Assembly (NCBI GenBank): GCA_028291285.1
Contig: JAQGIJ010000144.1
Span: forward strand, 1 to 27,197
Origin: Phenylobacterium sp.
Lineage (GTDB): Bacteria > Pseudomonadota > Alphaproteobacteria > Caulobacterales > Caulobacteraceae
Reading direction: 5' to 3'
Length of the DNA stretch: 27,197 bases
Position numbers and translations under genes: made by a program. Under the pieces are notes generated by a model that saw only the letters and a list, made by a program, of their open reading frames with translations, was not told the origin of the DNA and made no database searches. This document shows, in pieces, positions 13,333 to 20,299 of the stretch; within the stretch, counting starts at the first letter, position 1; each line of letters opens with the position of its first letter.

Positions 13333-13891
13333 GTCGCTGGTCACGAGAAAAGAGCGAAACCGCCTTGCCTGCCAGCGCTACCGCGCGCGCAAAGCGGCAC
13401 CCAAGGATCCGTTCGTGGACTTGCCCGGCGAACGCTGGCTGCCGTATCCGGGCTCTCCGGACAGATATGAGGTTAGCAACCTCGGGCGCGTCCGCACACG
13501 CGAAAGGGTTTCGCGCGTCAGGATTGGGCGTTTCGATGAACCCGAAAAACGGGTGGATCGGGTCGTTCAGGCGAAGCTGCGAAGGCAGTATGCCGATCGC
13601 GCTGATTACCTCTGTGTGGCTGTGGCCGGAACCGGAAAGCCCAGCCCAACACATCACGTCCACACGATGGTCTGCGAGACATTCCACGGGCCGCGCCCCG
13701 AAGGACGCCTAGCACTCCATCGGAACGATGTCCGTCACGACAATCGGGACGAGAATCTGCGCTGGGGCACGCCGGCGGAGAACGTGGCTGACGCTTGGCG
13801 GAACGGTTGTTTCGGCCGGCCCCACCCCAGCGATACCGACCCAAAATGGGCGCCGAGGTCGGGCCGCAGGCGCACCCGGAGCGCGGCATGA
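13319..13891 (+). CDS. HNH homing-type endonuclease with NUMOD4 domain
   Basis: A 190-residue protein with AAGGAGG before the ATG at 13319. After a basic leader comes a NUMOD4 domain (WLPYPGSPDRYEVSNLGRVR, about residues 40-60). The HNH core follows: HHVHTMVCETFHGPRPEG, LALHRNDVRHDNRDENLRWG, and TPAENVADAWRNG. The HxND-x5-N pattern is the HNH_3 active site of free-standing phage homing endonucleases. Such genes are mobile and typically not needed by the phage. It overlaps the previous gene's end by 14 bases. Confidence 0.85.
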   Translation: MPPTESLVTRKERNRLACQRYRARKAAPKDPFVDLPGERWLPYPGSPDRYEVSNLGRVRTRERVSRVRIGRFDEPEKRVDRVVQAKLRRQYADRADYLCVAVAGTGKPSPTHHVHTMVCETFHGPRPEGRLALHRNDVRHDNRDENLRWGTPAENVADAWRNGCFGRPHPSDTDPKWAPRSGRRRTRSAA

Positions 13892-14079
13892 GGAACCCGG
13901 TCATCGAGGTGGCGGCGGACATGTTCAACGCCATCGCCGCGCTCAAGCTGAAGCGCCACACGCTGCGCTCCACCCCGGACGGCGTCGAGATTCACCAGCC
14001 GGGCCGGCCGACGCTGCTCCTGACCTACCGCGCCGCACACGACTACGCGGCCGAAGTCGAGGAGGCGTCGAACTCCTGA
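13888..14079 (+). CDS. Small hypothetical protein
   Basis: A 63-residue protein, MRNPVIEVAADMFNAIAALK onward. Both ends overlap neighbours (ATGA at the start, TGATG at the end). It looks like a small alpha/beta protein (HTLRSTPDGVEIHQPGRPTL). An in-frame extension upstream lies over the HNH gene and is rejected. No function is recognised. Confidence 0.6.
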   Translation: MRNPVIEVAADMFNAIAALKLKRHTLRSTPDGVEIHQPGRPTLLLTYRAAHDYAAEVEEASNS

Positions 14080-14576
14080 TGCCCCGCACCGTCGCCCAGA
14101 TCGAGCGCGCCCGCCGCAAGCAGGCCAAGCGCGACCTCCGCCAGCTCGAGGCCGCCTATGGCCCGATCGCCGAGAGGGTCGACTGCGGCGAGTGCGGCAA
14201 GCCGGCCGGCCTGGTCGACGGCCGCTTGGTCTATCCGCATCGCCCTGACCTTCACGCCAAGCACTTCTGGCGCTGCTGCGCCTGCCTGGCCTTCGTGGGC
14301 TGCCACCAGGGCACCAGCATCCCGCTCGGCACGCCGGCCGGGCCTGAGACCCAGGCCGCGCGCCGCGCCGCCCATGGCGCCTTCGACCCGCTCTGGGAAC
14401 GGAAGATCCGCAAGGAGGGCGTCAGCAAGAAGCACGCGCGCGGCGCGGCGTACCGCTGGCTGGCCGAGCAGCTCGGGATCGAGCCCGCGAAGACGCACAT
14501 CGGGATGATGGATGCCGCGACCGCCCGACGGGTCATCGAGGTGTGCGCGCCCTATCAGCAGAGGAGCGCGGCGTGA
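14079..14576 (+). CDS. Zinc-finger protein (DUF3268-like)
   Basis: A 165-residue protein. A basic helical N-terminus (MPRTVAQIERARRKQAKRDL) is followed by CGECGKPAGLVDGRLVYPHR and FWRCCACLAFVGCH, a four-cysteine zinc site. The C-terminal part (GAAYRWLAEQLGIEPAKTHI, then GMMDAATARRVIEVCAPY) is also characteristic of the DUF3268 zinc-finger family found in phages. Function unknown; probably nucleic-acid binding. It overlaps the SciP-like gene by one to four bases, so the two are probably co-translated. Confidence 0.75.
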   Translation: MPRTVAQIERARRKQAKRDLRQLEAAYGPIAERVDCGECGKPAGLVDGRLVYPHRPDLHAKHFWRCCACLAFVGCHQGTSIPLGTPAGPETQAARRAAHGAFDPLWERKIRKEGVSKKHARGAAYRWLAEQLGIEPAKTHIGMMDAATARRVIEVCAPYQQRSAA

Positions 14577-14836
14577 TGCCTGACGCCTACACCCAAGCCC
14601 TCCCGACCCCGAACCTGACCGCGCAACTCGCGCGCGTCGAGGTCACCGGCCGATGGGTGGCCGCCAAGAAGCAGATCCTTTTGGAGCTGCTCCGGCGCAA
14701 CGCCCTCACCCTCGAACAGGCCTGCGCCCGCTACGACCTCTCCGTCGAGGAGGTGGTGGCCTGGCGGGAGCGGGACGCGATGCACGGCCGAAAAGGCTTG
14801 GCCGCCACCAAACTTCAGGAGGTCGGCCGTGGATGA
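14576..14836 (+). CDS. sciP: SciP-type (DUF1153) cell-cycle regulator
   Basis: An 86-residue protein, close to the 90-odd residues of Caulobacter SciP. The core RWVAAKKQILLELLRRNALT (residues 26-45) with LEQACARYDLSVEEVVAWRE (46-65) and MHGRKGLAATKLQEVG matches the DUF1153 signature RW-x4-K...L-x-L-x-x-A-C-x-R-Y-x-L-S-x-E-E-x-x-x-W...HG-x-x-G-L-x-A-T. In Caulobacter, SciP binds CtrA and DNA and blocks CtrA-activated transcription in G1 cells. The phage N-terminus (MPDAYTQALPTPNLTAQLAR) differs from host SciP, so partner specificity may have changed. ATG at 14576 overlaps the previous stop; an in-frame GTG at 14573 is an alternative start. It is the second host-type cell-cycle regulator in this window. 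Confidence 0.85.
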   Translation: MPDAYTQALPTPNLTAQLARVEVTGRWVAAKKQILLELLRRNALTLEQACARYDLSVEEVVAWRERDAMHGRKGLAATKLQEVGRG

Positions 14837-15185
14837 TATCCGCCCCCAATTCACCCCCGGCTCCCGGGGTCACCACGCCCTGGCCTTTCTGTCCGCCCGC
14901 TGCGTCCAGGTGACGATGACGGACATGCGCTCGGCCTTGGGCGTCAATCCCGGGTCGAAGAAGGCGAAGAGCAAGCTGTGGCGGGCTTTGTTCGCCCTCG
15001 AGGAGAATGGCTTCCTCACTCGCGAAGCGCACCCCGACGAGCCCCGCTACTGCCTGACCGAAGCCGGACTTCATGCGCTCGTGGATCTCGACCAGGGCCT
15101 TGAGGTGTTCGGGTTGCCCTACCACGAGCGCAGCCGGCCGCCGCGGTGCGCGCCGTCGGTGCGCCTGTTTGCGAGGGCGGCGTGA
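14829..15185 (+). CDS. Winged-helix DNA-binding protein
   Basis: A 118-residue protein from the GTG at 14829, with GGAGG well placed upstream. The pattern HHALAFLSARCVQVTMTDMR, then KLWRALFALEENGFLTREAH and PRYCLTEAGLHALVD is that of a winged helix: a helix-turn-helix followed by a two-stranded wing. It resembles MarR/PadR-like domains used in phage regulators. It overlaps the SciP-like gene and the next gene, so these regulators are made together. Confidence 0.65.
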   Translation: MDDIRPQFTPGSRGHHALAFLSARCVQVTMTDMRSALGVNPGSKKAKSKLWRALFALEENGFLTREAHPDEPRYCLTEAGLHALVDLDQGLEVFGLPYHERSRPPRCAPSVRLFARAA

Positions 15186-15844
15186 AAGAGCGACCGATCC
15201 TCTTCTCGTCGGCGATGGTCCGCGCCCTGCTGGCCGGCACGAAGACGCAGACCCGTAGGGCGGTGAAGCCGCAGCCGGACTGGTTGCCCGAGGTCGGCTC
15301 GACGCGCCGCACGGACGGCCTGTTCTGGCCGATCGGCTCGCTGGGCCAGCAGTGCGGATCACCCCTTACGAAATGCCCCTACGGCGTCCCCGGCGACCGG
15401 CTGTGGGTTCGGGAGAGCGGCTTGGAGCATCGCCGAGTGCGTCTGTTCACCCACGATGCGACGCCCGGCCGCTGGTGGACAGACGAGGACGGGGGGCGTT
15501 ACGGCGCAAGCTACAGCGATGCGATTACCCGCCAGATGTTGCTGCGCGATCACCGCGTTCGCCCCTCCATCCACATGCCCCGCTGGGCGTCGCGCATCAC
15601 GCTCCAGGTCACCGACGTGCGGGTCGAGCGGCTGCAGGCGTGCTCGGAGGACGACGCTCGGGCCGAGGGCGCCCTTCACCCGTCCCTCGGCGAGTGGGTT
15701 GAAACCGGCCTTGGGTCTATCCCCCGGGACGGCTGCCCGGCCATCACCGCCTACGCAGGGCTTTGGGAGCAGATCAACGGCCCCGGCAGCTGGGCGGCCA
15801 ATCCTTTCGTGTGGGCCATCTCGTTCGAAGTGGTGGCGGCGTGA
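15182..15844 (+). CDS. ASCH-like phage protein
   Basis: A 220-residue protein from the GTG at 15182 (VKERPILFSSAMVRALLAGT), overlapping the preceding stop as GTGA. KTQTRRAVKPQPDW, YGVPGDRLWVRES, VERLQACSEDDARAEGA and NPFVWAISFEVV are typical of a large phage family with an ASCH/PUA-like fold. The fold suggests RNA or modified-base binding, but no member known to me has a firm biochemical role. Length is normal and no motif is broken. Confidence 0.8.
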   Translation: MKERPILFSSAMVRALLAGTKTQTRRAVKPQPDWLPEVGSTRRTDGLFWPIGSLGQQCGSPLTKCPYGVPGDRLWVRESGLEHRRVRLFTHDATPGRWWTDEDGGRYGASYSDAITRQMLLRDHRVRPSIHMPRWASRITLQVTDVRVERLQACSEDDARAEGALHPSLGEWVETGLGSIPRDGCPAITAYAGLWEQINGPGSWAANPFVWAISFEVVAA

Positions 15845-16377
15845 CCGATCACCCAGTTCCCGACGCCGCGCTCGACGCCGACATCTGCACGGTAGCCCAA
15901 AAGGGCGCAGGCCGCGATCGGCGGCTTGCCGTCGTGCGGACATGCTCATGCGGAAGCGCCTTCAGGCCTTGGGCCACCAACCCGGAACAGAGGTTTTGTT
16001 CGCGGCGCTGTTGGCTGAAGACGCAGCACACCCGTGAGCATCAGCAGGTGGCCGGGAAGGCTGCGGGGAAGATCCTGGCCGCGCGGCTGAGGGGGACGGG
16101 CTCGAAGCATCCCTACATAAAGCGGGACGGCCGCCACGAGCATCGCGTGGTCGCCGAGGAAACCCTGGGCCGGCCCCTACTGCCTGGCGAGCTCGTGCAC
16201 CATCGTGACGAGCACGGGAAGAACAACGCCCCTACCAATCTGCAGGTGACGGACCGCCCGGAGCACGCCCGCATCCACTTCACCGGCTCCAAGCAATCGC
16301 CCGAGCACGTCCGGAAACGGGTCGAGAGCGCCCGGCGCACCAGGGCTGCCAACGCCGCTGCGAGGCAGCCCGCATGA
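15841..16377 (+). CDS. HNH endonuclease with N-terminal zinc ribbon
   Basis: A 178-residue protein from the GTG at 15841 overlapping the preceding stop. Residues 35-55 contain CSCGSAF and CSRRC, a zinc ribbon. The C-terminal half is an HNH_3 domain: YIKRDGRHEHRVVAEETLGR, LLPGELVHHRDEHGKNNAPT, then NLQVTDRPEHARIHF. The catalytic HHxD and Asn are present. It is probably a free-standing homing endonuclease, one of several in this operon. Confidence 0.85.
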   Translation: MTDHPVPDAALDADICTVAQKGAGRDRRLAVVRTCSCGSAFRPWATNPEQRFCSRRCWLKTQHTREHQQVAGKAAGKILAARLRGTGSKHPYIKRDGRHEHRVVAEETLGRPLLPGELVHHRDEHGKNNAPTNLQVTDRPEHARIHFTGSKQSPEHVRKRVESARRTRAANAAARQPA

Positions 16378-18038
16378 CCACACCGATTTCCACCGAGGTT
16401 CTCGCCAACCACACGGCCGTCCTCGGCAAGACCGGCAGCGGCAAAAGCTCAACCAGTCGCCTGGCCGTCGAGCAGGTGGTCGCCGCGGGCTATCGGGTTT
16501 GCATCATCGACGCCATCAAGTCGGACTGGTGGGGGATCACCTCCAGCGCCGACGGCAGGGCGCCCGGACTGCCCTTTACGATCATGGGTGGACCGCGCGG
16601 CCACGTCCCGCTAGCGGCCACCGCCGGCGCAGCTATAGGGCGTCTCGTTGGTGAGGGCGCCCTGCCGCTGTCCATCGTGGATATGGCCGAGTTCGGGCCG
16701 GGCGATCACCAGCGCTTCTTCGTCGCCTTTGCCGATGCGCTTTGGAAGGCGATGACCGGCGTCCTCTACGTCGTGATCGAGGAGGCGCACGAGTTCGCGC
16801 CGAAAGAACGCGCCGGCCTGGGCAGCGAGAGCATGGCGATCCACTGGGCGAAGAAGCTCGCCACGGGCGGCCGGTCCAAGGGCATTCGGCTGATCGTCGC
16901 GACCCAGCGGGTGCAGGCGCTCCACAACGCCGTCCTCGGCAGCTGCGAGACCCTGATCGCCCACCGGCTCACGATGCCTGCCGACCAGAAGCCGGTGATC
17001 GACTGGCTCAAGGCCAACGTCGACAAGGGGACCGTGGAGGCGGTCGCGGGGTCCCTCTCCTCCCTGCCTACCGGCACAGGATGGCTTTGCTCTGGCGAGG
17101 CCAAAATCTTCGAGAAGGTCGCTTTCCCGAAGTTCGCCACCTTCGACAACACGGCCACGCCAACGAAAGATGCCGGTCTGGTCGATGTGCAGACGGCGCC
17201 CATAGACGCCGAGCAACTCCGCGCCCTGCTGGCTGAGGCGCTCCCACCTATGACCACGCCGGCGAAATCCGTCGAAATCCGTCAGGATCCGGCGAAAATC
17301 GCCGAGGCGGAGGCGCGCGGGTTCGAGCGAGGGCTGGCCGCGGGGCACTTGCAGGGATGGAAGGACGCGAAGCTCGATTCCGCTAAGTCGGTGCTGGCGC
17401 TAGGCGACACGCTGATGAAGGAGGCTGGTCGGCCGATCGACGCGCTGGCGTCGGCGAATTCCCCGATCCGTCAAGCAGCGACCGAAAAGTCAACTGGCGC
17501 ACCGCCTGTCAAGCAACCGCCTGCGGCCGCCGCCAAGGCGCCAGCCGCAGGCGTCACCCCCTCGCAACAGCGGATCCTCAACGCGCTCGCCTGGTGGATC
17601 GTGCTCGGGGTCAGGGGCCCGACGAGCGAACAGGTCGGTTTCGTCGCCGGCTACGCCCCGGGTTCGGGCAATTTCAACAACCTCAAGGGCGGCCTGCGCT
17701 CGCTCGGGCTGATCGAGTATCCCGCCCCCGGGACTGTCGGGCTGACCGATGCGGGCATCGAGAAAGCCCAGGCGCCAGACAGCGCGACGCTGACGACGGC
17801 GCACTTCCACGCCCAGGTCCGCGCCAAGCTTTCCGGCCCGCAGCTGAAGCTCTTCGAGCCGATCCTGGCGGCCCATCCCGCGAGCCTTTCGACGGACGAG
17901 GTCGCCGCCGCCGCCGGTTATGCGGCCGGAAGCGGCAACTTCAACAACCTCCGCGGCTCGCTGCGGGCGATCGATCTCATCGACTACCCGACGCCCGGCC
18001 GTGTCCGCGCCACCGACTGGCTCTTTCCGGAGACCTGA
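16374..18038 (+). CDS. HerA/DUF87-like ATPase with duplicated C-terminal domain
   Basis: A 554-residue P-loop ATPase. Walker A is GKTGSGKS (residues 18-25) and Walker B with catalytic Glu is LYVVIEEAHEF (about 131-141); further motifs are KKLATGGRSKGIRLIVATQR and SCETLIAHRLTMPADQK. This is the HerA/FtsK-type DNA translocase layout (DUF87). After a charged linker (about 290-390) there are two copies of a roughly 60-residue winged-helix-like module. Unit one has AGYAPGSGNFNNLKGGLRSL and unit two has AGYAAGSGNFNNLRGSLRAI. HerA proteins work with nucleases or primases in DNA end processing, and phage and defence-island members occur. No NurA partner is adjacent. The VRR-NUC and YqaJ nucleases elsewhere in the window are possible partners. 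Confidence 0.85.
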   Translation: MTTPISTEVLANHTAVLGKTGSGKSSTSRLAVEQVVAAGYRVCIIDAIKSDWWGITSSADGRAPGLPFTIMGGPRGHVPLAATAGAAIGRLVGEGALPLSIVDMAEFGPGDHQRFFVAFADALWKAMTGVLYVVIEEAHEFAPKERAGLGSESMAIHWAKKLATGGRSKGIRLIVATQRVQALHNAVLGSCETLIAHRLTMPADQKPVIDWLKANVDKGTVEAVAGSLSSLPTGTGWLCSGEAKIFEKVAFPKFATFDNTATPTKDAGLVDVQTAPIDAEQLRALLAEALPPMTTPAKSVEIRQDPAKIAEAEARGFERGLAAGHLQGWKDAKLDSAKSVLALGDTLMKEAGRPIDALASANSPIRQAATEKSTGAPPVKQPPAAAAKAPAAGVTPSQQRILNALAWWIVLGVRGPTSEQVGFVAGYAPGSGNFNNLKGGLRSLGLIEYPAPGTVGLTDAGIEKAQAPDSATLTTAHFHAQVRAKLSGPQLKLFEPILAAHPASLSTDEVAAAAGYAAGSGNFNNLRGSLRAIDLIDYPTPGRVRATDWLFPET

Positions 18039-18039
18039 T

Positions 18040-18147
18040 TTGACCCGCACCGACATCATCAACCGCGCCCGCCTGATCGTCGCCGTCCAGCTCGGCCAGG
18101 CGGTCGGCTTCCTCTGCGCGAAGCTTGGCGTCGGCGAGGCGGCTTAG
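18040..18147 (+). CDS. Short hypothetical peptide (TTG start)
   Basis: A possible 35-residue protein from TTG at 18040, with GGAG 8 bases upstream and one base after the ATPase stop. The sequence LTRTDIINRARLIVAVQLGQ then AVGFLCAKLGVGEAA is a single hydrophobic-faced helix. Spacing and ribosome-binding site are reasonable; the small size and TTG start keep confidence low. Confidence 0.4.
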   Translation: MTRTDIINRARLIVAVQLGQAVGFLCAKLGVGEAA

Positions 18148-18149
18148 GT

Positions 18150-18209
18150 GTGGCTGTACGTGCCGGGCGCCTCAACTGCATCAGCCTCTGCACCGGAGCT
18201 CCGCGATGA
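18150..18209 (+). pseudogene. Vestigial 5' end of the cytosine methyltransferase gene
   Basis: From a GTG at 18150 the frame reads VAVRAGRLNCISLCTGAPR then stop. LNCISLCTG is identical to the N-terminus of the C5 methyltransferase that begins 483 bases later (residues 6-14). The two DNA copies, 18169-18196 and 18646-18673, match at 23 of 28 bases and all five differences are synonymous. The HNH gene between them starts within the remnant and ends at the second copy. This looks like the original start of the methyltransferase gene, cut off by insertion of the HNH gene. Confidence 0.75.
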
Positions 18210-18646
18210 ATGCTGCGAAACAGGCTGCGGCTCTAGCGCGGTGGGCGGCTCACCCATGGGTCCCGTGTGCGGACAAGGAAACGCTGAGCCGCCTCTATGT
18301 TCAGGAAGTCAGGACGCAGAAGGAAATCGCGGAGCACCTCGGCGTAAGTCCCAAGGCGGTCGAAACCGCGATGCGGCGGTTCAACATCCCGCGCCGAACG
18401 GCTGCGAAGCGCAACCAGATCGGAACGGCCAGTCCGACCTGGAAGGGACCGGCGGCGGGCTACCAGGCGAAGCACCTGCGTGTGCAGACGCTGAGGGGCG
18501 CGCCGCAACAATGCGAACAATGCGGCACGAGGGATCCAGCCAAGACCTACGACTGGGCGAACCTGACCGGGAATTACGACGATCCGAACGACTTCGCCCG
18601 GATGTGCAGGAGTTGCCACCGGAAGTACGACAATGCCCGGAGGTAG
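18206..18646 (+). CDS. HNH endonuclease with helix-turn-helix, inserted at the methyltransferase start
   Basis: A 146-residue protein from the ATG at 18206 with GGAG 7 bases upstream. The N-terminal part has a helix-turn-helix (RTQKEIAEHLGVSPKAVETA, MRRFNIPRR), and the C-terminal part is a compact HNH with QCEQCGTRDPAKTYDWANLT, NDFARMCRSCHRKYDN. Cys pairs and the CHRK end fit zinc-bound HNH proteins. It is flanked by the remnant and the intact copy of the methyltransferase 5' end, and its last codons overlap the methyltransferase ATG (18633). A mobile homing endonuclease is the best reading. Confidence 0.85.
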   Translation: MNAAKQAAALARWAAHPWVPCADKETLSRLYVQEVRTQKEIAEHLGVSPKAVETAMRRFNIPRRTAAKRNQIGTASPTWKGPAAGYQAKHLRVQTLRGAPQQCEQCGTRDPAKTYDWANLTGNYDDPNDFARMCRSCHRKYDNARR

Positions 18647-19715
18647 CCTCAACTGCATCTCGCTCTGTACAGGCGGGGGCGGATTGGATCTCGGCGTCGA
18701 GCTGGCAATCCCAAGCGCTCGAGCAGTCTGTCTGGTGGAGAGGGAAGCCTTCGCCGTCGCTCACCTGGTCGACGCGATGCGAGCGGGTCTCCTGGCTCCG
18801 GCGGCTCTGTGGAGCGATGTCCGAACCTTCCGCGGCCGCCCATGGCGTGGCCTCGTGGATGGCGTCTTTGGCGGCATCCCCTGCCAGCCCCACAGTCTCG
18901 CCGGAAAGCGCCTCGGCGCCGACGACGAGCGGGACCTCTGGGCCGACGCCCGGCGGATCGTCGTGCAGTCCGGCGCCTGGTGGGTCCTCATCGAAAACGT
19001 CGAGGGCATGCTCACCAGCGGCGGCGGACAGCGCGTTTGGCGAGACCTGGGACGGCTTGGCTTTGCGCGTGAGGTCGGACTGTTCCGCGCGTCAGAGATC
19101 CGCGCAAGTCAGGGCCGCCCCCGGGTCTTCATCCTCGGTGTGGCCGACGGCCGCCACGGTCGACAGCCGGGCGGGCGCCAACATGACGGCCGGGCGATCG
19201 CCCGATGCGAAGCCCGCTCAGATCGGCATGACGCTGACCGACGCCATCCGGCTTTGGCCCACTCCGGCGGCGCGGGACTACCGGACCCCGAACAGCCAGG
19301 ACAGCCAGGACAGGCGGAACGAGGGCTCGAGCCGAGGTCAACAGCTGCCGAACTTCGTCGCCCACCTGTGGTGCGCGCCGTCGGTGGCGAGCGCGACGGG
19401 CGGGCAGGTCAGCCGGGGCCAGGACCGGCAGGACGAGCTCCTGTTGGGCGGCCAGACGAGGGACCTCTCTTCCCGCCTGGGCCGGCGGACCTGGACGCCT
19501 GGCGAGCGCTCCTCGTGGGCAGACCTGATCTTGAACCCGCAGTTCGTCGAGGCGCTGATGGGTTGGCCGACCGGGTGGACCGCCTTCGCATGCTCGGCAA
19601 CGGCGTTGTGCCGCTTCAAGCAGCGTATGCGCTCCGCACTCTCGCAACTCGTCTCGCCGCCCGCTCCGCCGGCGCAGCTTTCCTTGTTTCGTTGATGGAG
19701 GACGCTGCGGCATGA
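18633..19715 (+). CDS. DNA cytosine-C5 methyltransferase
   Basis: A 360-residue frame. It has motif I LCTGGGGLDLGVE (residues 11-23), motif IV GGIPCQPHSLAGKR with catalytic Cys84, and motif VI ENVEG (121-125). Motif VIII is GRPRVFILG (161-169), and motif X is RMLGNGVVPLQAAYALRTLA (from 319). It methylates cytosine C5 in a specific sequence using S-adenosylmethionine and may protect phage DNA from restriction. Residues about 175-310 are unusually rich in Arg, Gly, Pro and Ala, and over 19201-19560 this frame has only 56% GC in its third position (hand count 67 of 120). The +1 frame has 92% there (110 of 120). Either the target-recognition part is encoded in the other frame or a second gene overlaps it. 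Confidence 0.8.
   Translation: MPGGSLNCISLCTGGGGLDLGVELAIPSARAVCLVEREAFAVAHLVDAMRAGLLAPAALWSDVRTFRGRPWRGLVDGVFGGIPCQPHSLAGKRLGADDERDLWADARRIVVQSGAWWVLIENVEGMLTSGGGQRVWRDLGRLGFAREVGLFRASEIRASQGRPRVFILGVADGRHGRQPGGRQHDGRAIARCEARSDRHDADRRHPALAHSGGAGLPDPEQPGQPGQAERGLEPRSTAAELRRPPVVRAVGGERDGRAGQPGPGPAGRAPVGRPDEGPLFPPGPADLDAWRALLVGRPDLEPAVRRGADGLADRVDRLRMLGNGVVPLQAAYALRTLATRLAARSAGAAFLVSLMEDAAA
18817..19695 (+). CDS. Overlapping reading frame inside the cytosine methyltransferase gene
   Basis: An open frame, +1 relative to the methyltransferase, running from about 18817 (start uncertain; the frame is open from 18148) to 19695. Its second half looks genuinely coding: LWPTPAARDYRTPNSQDSQD, RGQQLPNFVAHLW, LNPQFVEALMGWPTGWT and a C-terminus ending LSLFR. 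WPTP repeats and LNPxFVExLMGxPxGW are familiar from phage methyltransferase C-terminal regions and from separate proteins beside them. Third-position GC is 92% over 19201-19560. The first half is Ser/Pro-rich (PASPTVSPESASAPTTSGTS) and over 18961-19020 the methyltransferase frame is clearly the coding one. It may be an overprinted gene or the middle of a methyltransferase with two compensating frameshifts. Confidence 0.45.
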   Translation: MSEPSAAAHGVASWMASLAASPASPTVSPESASAPTTSGTSGPTPGGSSCSPAPGGSSSKTSRACSPAAADSAFGETWDGLALRVRSDCSARQRSAQVRAAPGSSSSVWPTAATVDSRAGANMTAGRSPDAKPAQIGMTLTDAIRLWPTPAARDYRTPNSQDSQDRRNEGSSRGQQLPNFVAHLWCAPSVASATGGQVSRGQDRQDELLLGGQTRDLSSRLGRRTWTPGERSSWADLILNPQFVEALMGWPTGWTAFACSATALCRFKQRMRSALSQLVSPPAPPAQLSLFR

Positions 19716-20299
19716 TCGGCACAATCCGTTGCGGCACCTGCGGTTGCGACACCCCAGCGGCAACCCCCAGGAAGCTCTACTGCTCCGCGCTTTGCGGACA
19801 GCGCAGTCGAAAGCCTGGGCCACGAGTGAAGAACTGCCGGGGTTGCGGCGCCGCCTTCTCTGCTTCGGGGAAGGCTAACTGCAACCGGCAATATTGCTCG
19901 AAGCGCTGCGCCAAGGCAGCCCACGCCAGCCGCGTCGGAGATTGGTATCGCCAAAATCCGGACGCGTTCCGAAGACACCGCGAATCTCGGATTGAACGGA
20001 ACCCGGACCACCATCGCGAGCACGGCCAAAAGCAGAGGACCGCCATCCTTGAGCTCCTCGGCGGCAAGTGCGCGGCCTGCGGCGCCGACAACCCGCACTG
20101 GCTTCACGTGGACTACGCGCCGGGCACGAGAGGGTCGCGGTATCGCCATCCTCGCCACTACGCCTTCGTGAAGGCGCACCGATCCGACTTCCGGATCCTC
20201 TGCGCCAATCACCACTACGAACTCACCCTCACGGGGAAGATCGATGGAACGGACATCGTCCAAGCCCCTGAGCTTGTTCGGCTGATGGTGGAAGCATGA
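19712..20299 (+). CDS. HNH endonuclease with two N-terminal zinc ribbons
   Basis: A 195-residue protein overlapping the methyltransferase stop (ATGA). It begins MIGTIRCGTCGCDTPAATPR and has repeated zinc ribbons CGTCGC...YCSALCGQRS and CRGCGAAF...YCSKRC. The HNH core is LLGGKCAACGADNPHWLHVD, then SRYRHPRHYAFVKAHRSDFR and ILCANHHYELTL. The paired cysteines and CANHHYELT end are standard for this class of phage HNH proteins. Probably a mobile endonuclease. Confidence 0.85.
   Translation: MIGTIRCGTCGCDTPAATPRKLYCSALCGQRSRKPGPRVKNCRGCGAAFSASGKANCNRQYCSKRCAKAAHASRVGDWYRQNPDAFRRHRESRIERNPDHHREHGQKQRTAILELLGGKCAACGADNPHWLHVDYAPGTRGSRYRHPRHYAFVKAHRSDFRILCANHHYELTLTGKIDGTDIVQAPELVRLMVEA

Noticed and set aside
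16374..20299. HerA-HNH-methyltransferase run as a BREX- or DISARM-like defence island
   Set aside because: No PglZ, BrxL, PLD nuclease or other hallmark partner is present, and the genes are tightly coupled parts of a phage early operon.
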